Shown here in pieces: positions 10,595-25,500 of a stretch of DNA of 64,000 nucleotides; position 1 is the stretch's first letter, and each line of letters opens with the position of its first letter. This DNA comes from Symsagittifera roscoffensis. Its lineage: Eukaryota; Xenacoelomorpha; Acoela; Convolutidae. The stretch is taken from contig NC_087063.1 of the NCBI RefSeq assembly GCF_963678635.1, forward strand, positions 22,386,701 to 22,450,700, written 5' to 3'. The position numbers and the translations under genes are program-made. The notes below the pieces were generated by a model. It had not been told where the DNA came from. It worked only from the letters and a program-made list of their open reading frames with translations, and made no database searches.

Positions 10595-13500
10595 ATGATG
10601 GTGTCGCAGCAGAAGACGAAGAAAGAGAAGGAGAAGGCACTGGCCAAGATCCTGGACTCCTCAAATGTCCAGAGCAAAATCAAGGCTCTCAAAATGTGTC
10701 TAGGTAATGCCGCAATCAGAGACTGCGCGCACATTTAAAATTATATGATCAAAAAAAGTAATACACTAAGCATAAACACAATTAAGTTTTCACAGTTTTG
10801 GTTTCCCATACGGCGTGGTACACTTCGATGACATTAAAGCATTGATGGGAACAGGCTGCTCAGATATTTCACATCTCTCAAAATAATTCAGCCCCGGTGG
10901 TCATCTTGATTTAAATAAAGTTTTCAAGCTGATTATGCCTAGGAGGTAATTAGAAAATTTGAGCTGAAAGGGTGTTTTGCGTTGCAGAGACACTGATAGC
11001 GGATGAGATGAAAAGGTATCTGTGTGAGAATAACTACGCCTACTTCTATGTCTGGTATGACTACTACACTCTACACGTCGACCCACAGATCAAAAGTAAC
11101 TTCAAACCTGTTGTACAATTAGAAGTGCACGAAATTGAGCGTTTGCCCAAAATTGAATAAAAAAATTGAGATTTAATTCATGAAGATGACGTTTCCATGG
11201 ATGTTCATTAGATTTGAAACATGTAATTTCGGGCAGTTAAAGCGCGGCAGTTAGTCCAAAAAATCTGATTCAGATATAACCGTTAGCTACATTATTTGAT
11301 TTTAACTGCACCTAAATTCTCCTGAATTTGGTTCACAATGACTATGTTATTTTCATACTTTATAAAAACAAAGATCGTCTTGTGAACAATTTTAGATATC
11401 GGCCAAAAGACCCTTTCCAAGGACGTGAAAGATGACGTGGAAACATTACTTTTTGTCATTGAGGTACGTTAATTACAACCATTGTTCTATTGAAAAGTCG
11501 ATTGCCTACGTTTTAGGGATCACGTTTCATATTAAATTATTTACTTGGGGTAACTTTGTAAGTTGAGAAAAATGGTAATGTTCTTGAAGATATCAAATGG
11601 TAACTAATCAGCTAGCAAAGAGTAAAAAAAGTGACGCTAACTACTTAAACTGATGTTTATGTTTAGAAATTGATTCATTTGATGCCGGAGAAACTGGCTT
11701 CTGGATGGCATTGCAATAGCATTAGTGAGTTTTCCCGAATAGAGAAAAATTGAGAATTTAATATTATAAAAAAAAGAGAATACCCAAGTGAATCTTGTAA
11801 AATTTGAAGGATAGAAAGCGGTAAATGGAACACCTGGTTAAAATACCTGATTGCGGTGGTAGTATCACAGAATATTCAAATTGGCATTTTGTTTTTCAAA
11901 AATTTGCATGCAGTCCAAAAATTTTGTCTAAATAAGTGGATATTGTTTCGAAAAGTCCATTTGGCATCATAGCTAAATTATGCTTAAAATCATACTAGAA
12001 GTTTAAAAGAAGGCATTTTACATTGGTGAAAGGTGGTAAGCACCCTCGAAACTGAATTGAGTTTCTGTTCCCTCACATTGGTTGGAACTCAAAAAACTGA
12101 ATCTTTTCCCAGGTGCTTTCCTGAAGCGACTGTTGACGCACGACTGCTGCACTAAATACAGATACTCTGGCATCCGTCTGTTCCTCGCGTGGTACCAGGT
12201 GGTGAAGGACAAGGCTCCGGCTGACATGGTGTTCCTGTTCTCCACTTTGGTACCTGGATTAGACCAGACCAAACTCACTCCAGATCCCATGCGTGCATCA
12301 CTAGGAAGTCTGGGTAAGTTATTTTCTTGTAGAAATTTAAAATAGACCCGGAAGCTTTATGGGGTTGGGGATTCCAAACTTGGCGAGTTTCAGCCTATCA
12401 GACTTTATTTGGCACACAGAGCTAAGCTATTGTATACTTCTGATTAAGGAAGAGACGAAAATCTTCGCTTGATCTGTTGAGCGGGGGTGGTATTTGGAGC
12501 TGGTTCAGGCACGTGCGACAATAGTGTGTTTCTGTAATAAGCGTTTTCCCTCCTTGGTACTGTATAGCCATGGGTCCATCTCATGACCCAAGTCAGTCTA
12601 CATAAAATTTCGCCGTTTTTGCAGATTGCCTTTTTTCAACAGAAATTTTGCCCTACATAAACGTATTGTCTCATAATCTGCCCCTTTTATTCTCCTACTT
12701 TGACGGAATATTCAGTATGCTTGAATAATATTAACTTAAAAGCGAGTACGTTCTTTTTTGCGCAGATGGAGCTAGTGATTACTTTTATATCCTACAAGGA
12801 AATAACTGAATTGAGCATGTATTACTTCTTGTGGCTGATTTGGAATACGGCCAAATTGGCTGATCCTACAATCTCGACATAATTAGCATAGATTTCATGC
12901 CTGTCAAAGATTGTTTGAACAACGTCGTAGCTTATTGTTTAGCTTTTAAGGTTATAACTTTTAAGGTTGATTACAATGATGTTTTTTCCCATTTTTAACT
13001 ATTCCCAATGGTGTGCTTTGCAATCCGCAATGTCGATCCCTAATGGTTTTGCAACCTCTAGTATCTTACAACATCTTGCTCATTGTTCCGACTTTCGATA
13101 CGAAAGTAACGGAATATTTGTGCTCGGGGTGGGTTTTTTTTCTTCAGACAATTTTCGACTTTTTAACTAGCCATTTTTGACGGAACTTTTTTAATATCAT
13201 TCAAAAGGTATTGTTGTCCTGAGCTTAAATTTGAAAAGATATTTCACCTGTGATAATTTTTCGTAAAGTTATGAGGGTTTAAAGATTGCCATTTTGACCA
13301 ATTTGGGACAATTAACGCGCGATATAATTCGCGCTATTAACGCGTAAATCCGTCTTATAAATCGTTCCAAATTGGTTGAACGAAGCTTATTTGCCATAAT
13401 TGATGTGTTACAAGGAACGAAAACTATCTTTTTGTACCTTTATATGGCGTGTGGGGGGATGATTTTCATAAACAATTTCAAATTTTAGAAATTTTTTTTT

Positions 13501-16500
13501 TCATTTAATTTTATTTCATATATTGTTTTTATGTTATTACTGCTGCTCCATAAGACTTCAAAAGCAGTCGGAACATTCAGGGCTTCGCCCTGATACGAGC
13601 AGTCTTGTTTATAGTTTAATTTTAAAAGAGAGACTGCTATTGAAAATGTCGTTTTAAAACGTTAGAAGCTTTTGCTCACGCTGAAATACATCTTTGTTGC
13701 GGTTTGACTTCTGATTTGTCTTCAAATTCTCGTCTATTTCATTCTCGTCTATTTCATTTGCCAGATGGAAATAAGAGTGCAATCTCCGATAACAAAAGTG
13801 GAAATGAGCCGCGATAAATTTGACCTATAGTTTCAAAAGTTTGATTTCATTTTGCATGTGTCAATGAACGAGGTGGAGACACTTATTTAGTTAGTGGTTT
13901 TTTGCAAAAAAAGTCTTGAAAATTTTCAATCTCAAGCTCAATTTTTTGCGTGTTGACATCTGATTTTTAGAATTCTATTTAACTTCTTTTGAAAGTGGCT
14001 TTTAAAAAGATTTCGAAGTGGAATAAAAAAATTACTTATCAGGTTTCTCAAATTGGACCAGTTTTATTAAAGCAGTTTCAATCAAAATAAATTTTTAAAT
14101 CTCACAGAGCCTTTTGTTTGCATGAAAATGTCTTCTTAATGTTAGCAGCTTCTGTTCACGCTGAAATATATATTTTTTGCGATCGCGCACAATGACTCAG
14201 GGGCGTTGGATTTGTATTGTTAAATCTTGCCAATGGCAATCTTGCGGGCCAACATCCCTCAATGTGTCCGGAAAAGTGTCCCGCTGCTTGGCCCATCGCT
14301 CTGTTCAGGAATGACAAACTGAAAATTAGCAAAAATAAGTTTTTTTTATTGTAAAAGTCCAAATAAAGTAAATTTTCATATACCGATCATTACTCGATGG
14401 CTTTACTCGCTCAAAGTTGAACTAAAAATCAAAAATTTAAACCCGTTTTTCTCAACTTTTGGACAGTTTTTCAATGTTCGAATCACGACTGAAAGTGCTT
14501 TAATTTGGTATATCACTCGACCCATTCTGATGATTTTTCGTGTTGACTATTTTTGCGTGCAAAACAAAAAACTAAAACACACGGGAATATAAAGGTCCTT
14601 CCCATTTTCAATGGTCGGAACAGTAAGCTTTCATATATCGAATTTTCGAAAAAAAAAGAAAAAATGGAGGACTGCAAAAGAGCCCAAATACATTTTCTAC
14701 AAAATGAAAATTACGCAAATAAAAATAAAAAATGCGAAAGAAGTTGAATTACTTTCAGCTTTTGAAGTGGATTTTTACTTTCCCAACTAGATTTGATCCA
14801 TTTTGTCCAAAAGATTTCTCTTAAATTGAAATTGTTGGGCTTGTTTTTCCTGTCGACCAACTTAAATAAGCATTGAAAACAAAAATTAGTACTATTCTTA
14901 ATTGTAAAACCAACTATTACCAGAGTTTTGGCCTGGATAATTCTTTTGGGCTATTTTTTTTTGGGGGGGGGGGGGGGGGGATTGTTAACATGGGTCTGTT
15001 AATTTTATAACACAAGTGTCAATCATATTTTTTGTTGAATTTCTAAGAGCTTTAAGGGCATTTATTTTTTTACTGAAATTTGAAAGTTTTTTTGTTAATT
15101 GAGTTGTTAAAGTTTTTTTTTCAATGATAACATTTATTCGAGTTTCTTTTTTCGATAAATTCGGTTTTCATTAATGGTTTTTGATTTTATTTCCTTGTTT
15201 GGTTACAATTTTTGTTACAATATATCTGCTTGATATGGTCCGAAGTTTGCTTAAAAATGCAGCGATTTCTACAAATGAATGATAGTTGCTTTTCCGATTT
15301 TGTCTTGCGATTTCTACATTTGTGTGTGGGAACTAACTTATATGAACTTTCAAAATAATCTGTTCCTGTCATGTGGGCAGCCAGCAACAGTTTCGAAACA
15401 TTTTCCATTTTAGATGATATCGGATTGTAGCTCGCGCTTTATGATAAAGAACATGGTCTGTTTTTTTTCCATAAGAAGACACACATGCCATTTCACAATT
15501 TATAATTTGGGACTCTAATTGGCACGATCTACATCCCCATAGTTACATGCAAATTTTGATACCTTTATTTTTATGCAAAGATGCGCTCTAAGGTTTTTTG
15601 TTTATTTGTGGCGTTTGAATGTTATGTACCACAAAATGATTGGTTCCGGATGGGAAAAGTTGTTTTTATTTGAAAGTTTAAAAATGATCTTCAAATAAGC
15701 AGTGTTTTGAGTTGATTCACTCGTGTTATTTTTTACTTGCGTATGCGAAGTGGATCACCTTTGTATTCTTATTCGATTCGCTAGTGGTCTTCTGTGTCTA
15801 TTCAGATCTCATATCAATCAAGGTAAACTAACGGCATTGTTCCATGAGCAGAACGATGCAAATATGTTCATGGCAAATAAGTTGATTTCATCATATCTCA
15901 TTGATGCAGATTTTGAACGTCATCGAAAGAGGGCAAATTTTGCTCCAATTACGGGGCTGAGTTTTCTCCCTCCGTGGGAAACTCCCCCTCCGCAAAGTAG
16001 AAGACCGCCAATACCCATTCCAACATACGCTCCGATTTTGAATCCAAGCGCAGGTTTGAGCGAACATCAAATAACCTCTGCAGGGGCGGATCTAGGATAT
16101 TCTCTAGGGGTGGACGGATTTCAATCCCAAATCAGTAAAAGACCCTGTTTTGGTAAAATTTTCTGCGCCGCAGGCAAAATTTTGAAAAACGCCAAAAAGG
16201 GGCGTTTTTAGGCAATTTTTGGAAAATGTTGACAAAAAAATAGCGTTTTTTCGGCGCGAACTCCCCGCTCAAAATAAGTATATATTGACGCCAAAGGTGC
16301 CTTCAGAAAAATTTTAGGGTCAGCCAAAATGGATATCTCAAAATAGTACAAAGGGGACCCTTTGGGTCGGCAGGGGGTCGAATCCCTGTGGGGGAGGGGG
16401 CGTCCGCCCCCCAATCTAAATCCGCCCTTAAACCTATGTAACCCAGCTAGCTTATTATTCAGTGTTGTTATCCTTATCTGTGCAAAAAGTAAATGTATCA

Positions 16501-19500
16501 GCCAGCTGCGTTTATACAAAATATACTCTTGTTCATGCCATTTAATGTGAACTATGTTCTTCTTGGATGGTCTTCCCGTCTTCCATTGGGTGTAGTCTAA
16601 ACAAATGGGCGATATACATACGTAATTCTTTGCTTCTCCTGCTTACTTAGCCTAGATGTAACGACTATACCTGGGACAACAAAGGTTCGAATCTGGCCAG
16701 GATCCGTTTCTTTGAAGCGGAAAATAATTCTTTTTCTGCTTAGCGAGCTAGAAAGATTAGTGTTATATTACGAATCAAGTTTTTTCTCAACTCAACGTGC
16801 AAATGAAAGTGCTCATTTGGTGTTTGATGTTATATGCATTTGCATTTTAATAGCCATTGTAGCTGCTTATTGGTGGCTAGTGTTAGTAGAATTCCAAGCG
16901 AACGTGGTTCAGATGTTAGGACGTGAGACCTCCTATCTCGCACATACAGTTTTACTTTAATTTGGTGGGTATTTTGCTGCATAGTATTGACAATTTAATA
17001 ACAATTGTAGCTGCTTCGATGGTAGCTAAGTTAGTATATTTTCGTTTCCAGTACATAAGAAAAATGGTATTTCCTAAGGCTTATTTTAACTTTTTTTTTT
17101 CATTTTCGTGCATTGGCCTATCGAACTAATGTTCTACGGAACTACTTGACAAAATGATAAAAATCTTAGTTTTTAGATTTTCAAAACTTCATAGCAAAGT
17201 TTTCCATCACATGAGTTTTGTTTTCGGATCAACGGGAGTTAACAAATTTGTTTGGCTTAGTTGCCTCTGAATAGATATTTTGAATTTTTATTTTATATCG
17301 TTGATTTTATTGCTGGACGTGTTTTCATTATTGAACATCATAGACATAATTTTGTAGACAGAAATAGAGACAAACTTTTTGTAATTGTTGTTTTTTCGAT
17401 ATTTTTTCTTCCGAATTCGTTTTTTTTTTAATTTTTCTGCTAGCTTGGAATGGTTCGCCTCGCCTCTGTGTGAAAAGTATCTATCTACACCAAGTACTGT
17501 CATTGATTTCCTGTTCCGGGTTTTATTCTGTAGCGAGCCTCATCTGCCTACTTCTTCTATTTTCCCTGAGACGGAAGTGCCCGGATGTAACGATAAAACT
17601 TTTCTTCTCCTCATTTGTTCTAGAATCTCCCCGCTTAATGGTCTAGAATTTATTGTTTTTTGTTACAAAAATTACAAATATTTTTTTCAGTTGCCGGACC
17701 GCAGATGCAGAATCACGTGGTATCCGTAACAGCCGCTTGTGGCTTCTCATCTTCGAATGTGGATCCACTGGTCACAGCATCTCAAACAGAAATTGCACAG
17801 AACACTCTTGACCAGGAAGCACTCAGGATCATGGAGAACATTCTAGAGCATCTCATTTCAAATGTAAAAATTGGCAAATGCTGATATCAGAAAAATGTTA
17901 CGGTTTATTGATGGTACTGCTAGTCACTTGCTGGATATCAACTTTGACTTTTTTGAGTTCGAATTTAAGACTTAAGTTGCTTTCGTCGCTTGATCAAATA
18001 GTTTCATAAAGGCACAGAGAAAAATTCTTTTTTCAGTATACATTACAAAGCTAATATTTTTTGAAGATCACTTTGACCTGTTGGACGGACAGCAAAGGTG
18101 GGAGGGTGGAGGCCTTTAAATTCATGCTGAAAGAGTTCAGACAGAAGTTCCTCTTCAAGATATTCCAGGACTACAACCACAAAATGGATCTGTACAACGA
18201 CACCAACGAAGGCAATTGCAGTTGTTTAACTCGTTATTAGTTTCATAAAAAGCCTTTACCCTTGTGATAAGCAAGGGTATTGCAATCGGGTACTAGACTA
18301 TTTCCCGTAAACAACTTTGTTCACAGAATGGTCAATTTTAGTAGGAATGGTAAATTTCAATTTTACGACTGCAAGCGTGCAGACTGCTGGCAAGAAGACT
18401 GCTTACATGAACAATTTCTCGAAAATTTAAATAAAACTACCATCATTTAGGTAGTAATTAGGGGAAGTTCGTTTCAGGTAATAGCTTTTTTTCAAATAAA
18501 TTTGAAAACAAATTTTGTAATCGTGGTTTTCGTTCTTGCTTCCGTCGGCTTGTTTTTCTTTTTTGTAAATGCAGTTTGTATTATCTGGTTCCTTTTTTTG
18601 GCTTGTTTTCCAAAGCATAGGCTTTTTATTGATTTATTGAACGTTCTGTAGTTAGTGATTGTTTTCGTTTCATTTTAGGTTAAACGGTTTTGGCTCATGT
18701 TATTTCAGTTTAGTCAAAATTTGATGCGTATTTTCGAGGGTAAAATATATGTTTATGCGTTTTATATCAAAATTTTCAGTTTTCTTTTGATATAAAATTA
18801 ATTTTCAACTGTCTTGTTAAAATATTTTTACAAGTGAAATTTATTCATGACACATTGAAGCAAAAATTTGAAAATTTTGGTAATTCTAAATTTTGGTAAT
18901 TCTGAAAATTTTGGTATTCGGAATTTCATTAACTCGAAAAAAAGAGTGAGTTTACCGTGTAATTTCATATGACGCGAGAAGCATAGACGTCTTGTCTCTA
19001 GAGTAACTGGTATTTCTGACCATGATTTAAAAAAAATAAGAGTAATGTACGTAGTGAGTACTCTGATACAGGTTTTTTGTAATTTTTTTCCGGAAAAAGT
19101 CTTTAAATTTGTTCCCGCTCAATTTTGATTTTTGGTGGTTTGACTTTTGATTTTTTAAGTTTACTTTCTTTTCTTTCTTAAAAGGAAGGCAAACTCCATT
19201 ATTGAACAGCAAAAGTGTAGGGGTCACGAATAACGTGAACGACTTCTAATTTCTAGAAGGGAATTTATTTGTCAGATTACCCAGCGAAATAAAAATTTAA
19301 TCTATTGATCCAGTTTTTGCAAATCTGGTCAATTTCATCAAAAAGGTGTCGATAATAAATTGTTTGAGAAATACAGAAAGCTTTAAGGCCATTAATTTGT
19401 TCTCTAAAAATCGAAAGTTGAGATTTTTTCAATAAAACAAGTCAGTTTCCTTGCTTTCAATGCTCTTTTCGACCTGTCAGTTGGCTATGTTTTGTTTTAC

Positions 19501-22500
19501 GCCTTTGTTCTAGATTGGGAGCCGGAGGAGTGTGTGAATGAGGAGCGGGATCTGATTGTAAAGATGAAGGTGCAGGTCATCCAGTGGATAATTAGTATTC
19601 TTCCTCCCTCCAAGACCAAGTAAGTTAATTTAAGTACGACATTGAATGAGTTTATGCTTAATACAACCACGAGGAAAGCAAAAGGATGAGTTTATGTGCA
19701 GAATCAATGCGAATCTCTTTAACCAAAATTGATTAAATCAAACCTGCTACTCACGCCATAATGATAGAAGCAAAAAAGTGGCTGTACTTCTTCTGCAAGG
19801 AGCAAGTTTTTCGAAATTTGTATGCCTCTGTTTCTACCGGACATCACGGTTTCTACCGAAAGTGCTTGTTTTCGTCTTTATCCAGTCCAAATAATGTTTT
19901 ACTTTTATATCAGCTAAGTGCCACTATGACCTCAGATTCAAATTTTAGTTGTCTTTTAAATGTTAACTAGATGCTACGCGTGTCTTTAAGTGCTTCGCAG
20001 TGAATGAATTATGAAGTTTACTGGTAACAAAAACGTCTACTTACTAATAACGCTCACTTAATTAAATACAGTAAATTTAGCAGCCAGACTTCATGGCATC
20101 ATTGAATAGTGTTTTTCTATTTGACAAGGACTTCGATGGTAGGACAAATTATGAAACCTAGAAGTTCATTGTCTTGTTAAGAAGACAGAGGTCTAGGGAA
20201 CTCGGAAATTTATATTCATGCTTAGCCTAGCGCTATTATTTAATTTACAAGTGCTTGCTTGCAAACCATAGCGCAAGAGCGGTTGCGACTCTGCAATCTT
20301 GTGATTTGCTGGGCGAGCATGCAATGTCACTTGAATTTGTTTCTTTTCTTCTCCTATAATGAGCTTTGTTGATTTTCAGAGAAGTGGTAATGGGGTTGAA
20401 CCCACGGGTTCTATCTCTTCAGAGAAGCTACTTCACTTACTGGTGAAAAAAATCATCATTTGTGATAAAAATAATAACATCATTGTAGAACTAAAATTAG
20501 AAAATTGTTTTCTTGCGGCTGTGTCGCGTCGCATTGGAAAAGTGGTTATTGCCTCCATCTCTCGAGAAGTCATGTAATGTTTACCATAGGGAGCCCGATA
20601 CCCGCCGTAAAATACCGTTTGTTTTTAATTTCTCTGCTCGAAAATTGGGTTCCGGGTACCCAATTTTAATACTGGGTAATCTTAATACTGGTTACCGGAA
20701 ATGGATTATACAGATGATTGCGTCTAAACATCAAAAAGTGGGAAATTCGGGCTATATTTATTTGAAAAAATATATATATATATATTAAGTATCAAGTTGA
20801 GGCTTAATTTATTTTGAAGTAAAAGGTAGCGCAAAGCAATTCTTGAGCACATTAGTTTTGATCAGCCACACCCCAACATGTGATGGCTCGGAATGACCAC
20901 TGATCGACGCATAGGTTTATTGACTCGTGGGTTTTCGTTTTATTGCTACATTGGCTTGTTGCACCTCATTTCTCACACCTTATTTTGTTTTGTTTTCTCA
21001 ATTTTCGATATAAAAATTATATTTTTTTAATGTCAAAATTTTCACGCGTACTGATTTTCTTGTGTTCTCAATTTTCTAGCCTCTTGATACTTAAAAGTAT
21101 CCTTCATTCAGATATTATACCTTAAAGAAACTGATGTTTCAAATTACATATTGCGAATCGGGCTAAGTATTTAGAATACTGAATGGAATGTCTTAAGGAA
21201 CGGTTTCGATCTTGACAGCTTAGAGACCACTTTTTTAAACAATAGAACACTATATTTCTGTCGGGTACTAAATTGTATCCGTTATGCATTCACTTATGAA
21301 AATCAGAGATACTGAATTAAGAGCTGTAAACTTGGGTATTTTTGTAGGTGCGTTAATTGAACGACACGTTTTTGTTGTTGAAATTTTTGGTTTATTCGTC
21401 GAGTACTTTTTGAAAGTTTGTTGTTGCTAATGAAATTTTAGAAAACATAGATTTCATATTTAAAATTGCTTATTTTTTCAAATCATTGTGTTAGTTATGG
21501 CTAATGGCTATAACTGATTTAACTTATAATATAGGAAGAAATTATTGAAATCAAATTCGTCCGAAGAAACCGTTTTAAAATAAAAACTGTTTTAATCTTC
21601 ATTAGCTTCAAAAAATTAACTGTAAAAGTTTTATTGAACTTGATTTTTAATAATTACACTAGCCAGCGCAGTATATTAGTATGAATCTACTATTTTACCA
21701 ACCTAACTTGCAAATAAAAGTGCTCATTTTGTTGGCACTTTTGTTTTAATCACGATATCTAGCTTTGGAAATTTCATAGCATCTGTTCTGTGCTTTATTT
21801 GTGGCTAGTGTTTGCTTGTCGTTAAGCCACCGTAACAGAAATAGAAGAAAGTCAGACTACTACTCTACTGGTCGGAGGTTTAACTCTGCACTTAGAACTA
21901 GTTTTTTTTTAATATTTGGTGTCATATTTGCTTCATAGCCTTGGCATTTTATAAGCATCTCTAGCTGCATTTTAGGTGGCTAGTGTTAGCAATTTTTCAC
22001 GGGCCTGTTTCGCTTATGTGAGACTCCAACTCTCGAGTTTGCAGGTTCGAATCCGAGAGTAAGCAAAAGTTTACTAATTCGAGTCTTATTTCTACTGTTT
22101 TTTTATTTCGCTTTAAAGAGCTGCTTTTTGTCATTTTCTCGCCAGTGCTTGCTATGCCAGCTTCGTCTCTTTTTGAAAATGAGTTAGTTTCAATTAAATT
22201 AGTTTTCTTGTTCTTTTGTTTTGCATCAATTTTGAGGTTAAAATCAATCTATAAAAAATGTCGGTTAGTCGGTATAATGAAACTTGGTGTATCGATTAGC
22301 GTAAATCTCGACAAGACAACAATCAAATTGAAAATTATCCAGTCTAGCATAAAATAAAATCCAAAAGTCAAATAAATATGTATGCTTGTTATTAGCAAGC
22401 GTTATCAGATCGAATTTTTTTCCAGATTATCAACTTGTTAAGCAAAATCAGTTGAATCATTTGTGCTGCGAAAATTCTTAATTTCCTGAGAATTTGAAAT

Positions 22501-25500
22501 TAACTACTGGATACTAATATTAATTACTCTTGGTAAATGCTAATTTAAATTTCTAACCATTGTGTATTTGTGATAGAATGTGTAATTCGGAGTCGATGAA
22601 CATAGTTCAGATTCGTATGTAGGTCGTGATGATTTTTGTGGGAAAATTCTTTCAAATTGTTCAGGCTCAAGATCTTTTTTTTTTATTAAAAGGAAGGAAA
22701 ACGTCACTATCGAACAAAAAAATTGCCTGTGTTAAAAACGTGATCGATTTCTGGTTTTGATAGTGGGTTTTAATTTAAGTTATCCCAGCGGACCATAAAC
22801 TTTACATATTGATCCAGGTTTATCAAATTGGGTTAATTGTATCTGTAAAAGGTTATCAGTAATTGTTTCTGAAATGCCAAGAGTTTAAGTTATTTGAAAT
22901 TCGATAGTTGCGATTATTTTTGAAAAACAAGTCAGCTTTTTTTCTTTCTGTTTACTTGCGTTCATTGACTCTTTTCCAGCTGTTGGCTATTTTTATTTTT
23001 TGCGGCTTCATTGTAGTGGATATTATCTCTGTCGGTTTAGTTTCCAAACTGTGTATAGACTTTATATATAGCACTCATGGATAATACGTGAGCGGTTATA
23101 GCATTTTCCTCAATATGATTTTTTGCTGTTAAATTTTGGTTGATTTTCAGCTTCTTAGGTGTCAGCTTTAATTCTGTCAGCTTTTTTACCTCAATTTTTT
23201 TTGAATGCGCGAATGACAATAAATTTTAATTGTTCAGAATTCAGCCGGCAAGGACGGAGTTTTAACAAATCAATCATTTCAACATAAAAAACTTGATTAT
23301 CTTACCATTGCGATCAGCAAGGTTATTGCAATTGGGCACTACACTTTTTTCCGGTAAATATCTTTGTTCGCAGGATCTCCACGTTAGAAGAACTCCAGTT
23401 TCAGGCAATTGAACAGCTGTAGTTCTGGGTCTAGAGTTACTGAAGTGATACTGGGTCTACAGCTGACGAAATTTATAGATTTTTGTAGGCCTTATTTGTT
23501 TCTTCCCAATTTTTGCCGACTTTATTGCTAGTAGCAGTTTATTCAATTCAATTGTTTAATTCAATTTGATTTTGAAGATCGTATTTATAGTTTATGGATT
23601 TTTTATTTGACAGGCTAAAACTTTTAGCTTGAAAAGAAAAACTATTTTTTTAATTTCTTTTGCATTATATTTCAGTTTTTAATGCGCAGTTTGTGGTATT
23701 TTTTCGTTCTAAAAATGTGTATAGCTAGCTTTAAGCAACTCAGCGTCATAATTATTTTTGAGCCATATCATTTTGAATGCATTCGAGGTTATGAACCAGC
23801 GTCTTGGTCTAATTTTTTCAAACAATTCTTTAGTTTCCAGAAATTGTTGTTGCTACTTTGACTTGTCGGTTTTGTCTAAAAAGGAGATTGGCGGGTGTTG
23901 CGCGAGATTCAAGAGTGTGCTTGGTTGAGGCTGAAATGCTTTAAACGAGCTTTTGTGTATCTTTTTTTCATTAACGGGGGTCTTTTTTCTTAGTTTATTT
24001 TTGGTGTGGTTCAGCTTTCTTATCGTTGCTTATGAACGTAGTGAAGAACGCTTATATAGGTCTTGATGGTTTTCTGTTTTTTTTTCAAGAAAAAGTGTTA
24101 AAATATTGATGCACTTAGGTCTAATGCACTTTTTGAGTTAATTGAAATTCATCTGCTGAAAGTGACGTAAATAGCAAACTCCAAATACGAACGTGGAAAT
24201 GGCGCGAAAAAACGTGAACGATTTCTAGTTTCGAAAGTGGAATTTATTTTTAAGATTTCCCAGCGGATTAAAAACTTAACCTGTTGATTCAGTTTTCCCA
24301 AGTTGGGTTAATGTAATCAAAAAAGCGCGAATCATAAATTGTTATAGAAATTCATAGAGCCTAAATGGCATCTATTTTTTTCTTTGAATTTCGAAAGTTG
24401 AAATTTTTTCAAGAAAGTCAGTGTTTTTTTTATGTTTGCTCTTTTCTAATCTTCGATTGGCTATGTTTTTAATGTTGTAGTTAATTGGTTTTGAAACAAT
24501 TGCCACAAAAAGTATTTCTAAATTTTTAGCCGACGATTTGTACCACAGAGCTTATTTAATTTTTTTTTTCGTACGAGCCAGTTTATCTTTCAAGCTTTGG
24601 CATTCATATTTCTATCGCAGTTGTCGTGAAGCTCTCTTTCCTCAGTTTTTTTGTCTTTCCAGTTCTTTCTTGAGTGGTATGTATGCACTTTTTGAGTTCA
24701 ATTCACAACTTCATCTGCTAAAAGATATGTAAGTTGCGCTCTTTAATTCCGAACTTGGAAGTTGTTAACGAAACGAAACGTTAACGACTTTTATATTTTA
24801 TATCTTAGGTTTCCGGTGGAATCAAAATTTTACCTATTAGTCCAAATTTCTCAAATTGAGTTATATTAATTTGAAAATTGTCAATCATAATTGTTTCTTG
24901 AAATTCAAAAAACAAAGGCCATATTATTATACTTCGAAGCTTAAAGCTTTTCAAAAATATGTCAGTTTTTGTCTGTTGACTCTTTTCCATCTATCTGTTG
25001 GCTCTGTTCTTTAATTTCATTTAATTTTTTCCCCAATATTGAGAAGAAAAGTGCTATTAAAAATAAAATTAACCAGCAATTTGTTTTAAAAGTCCATGTA
25101 AATTGCAAAAATCATGCTCATATAGCTAGATTTTTGCCAGTAGACTATTATGGGAAATTGTCTCATAAAATTAATAGCCCTTGCGATAAGCAAGGGTATT
25201 GGAACCGGGTACTAGACTTTTTTTCCCGCAAATAACTTTGGTCACATATTTAGTACATATTTATAGAGAAGTTTGCAATGGTATTTTTACGCATATGCAC
25301 CTTATGCAGCGTACTTGTTTTGCTTGTATAAGTCTTGCATTGTAGCGGGTATATGCAAAACTTTTTATGATTTTTACTGAAAATATTTGGGCTGTTTTTC
25401 AGCTTATTAAGTGTCGGCTTTTTTGCTGAATGCTTTTTTTTGTATTAATTTGGTTCCAGTCGTTTTTACCCTTGCGATAAGCAAGTGTATTGCAATCGGG

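Noticed and set aside
15723-16211. Single 162-residue gene
   Set aside because: Only 15910-16053 fits as a RALGAPA exon by phase and splice sites; the rest is intron and, from 16082, R5 sequence.
18427-18618. Small frames in introns and repeats, here and throughout 49-64 kb
   Set aside because: Short, AT-driven, without conserved motifs, and often lying in R1 or R4 copies.
25180-25220. Helitron 3' terminus (stem-loop followed by CTAG)
   Set aside because: Sequence after CTAG is conserved between copies, so the element does not end there.
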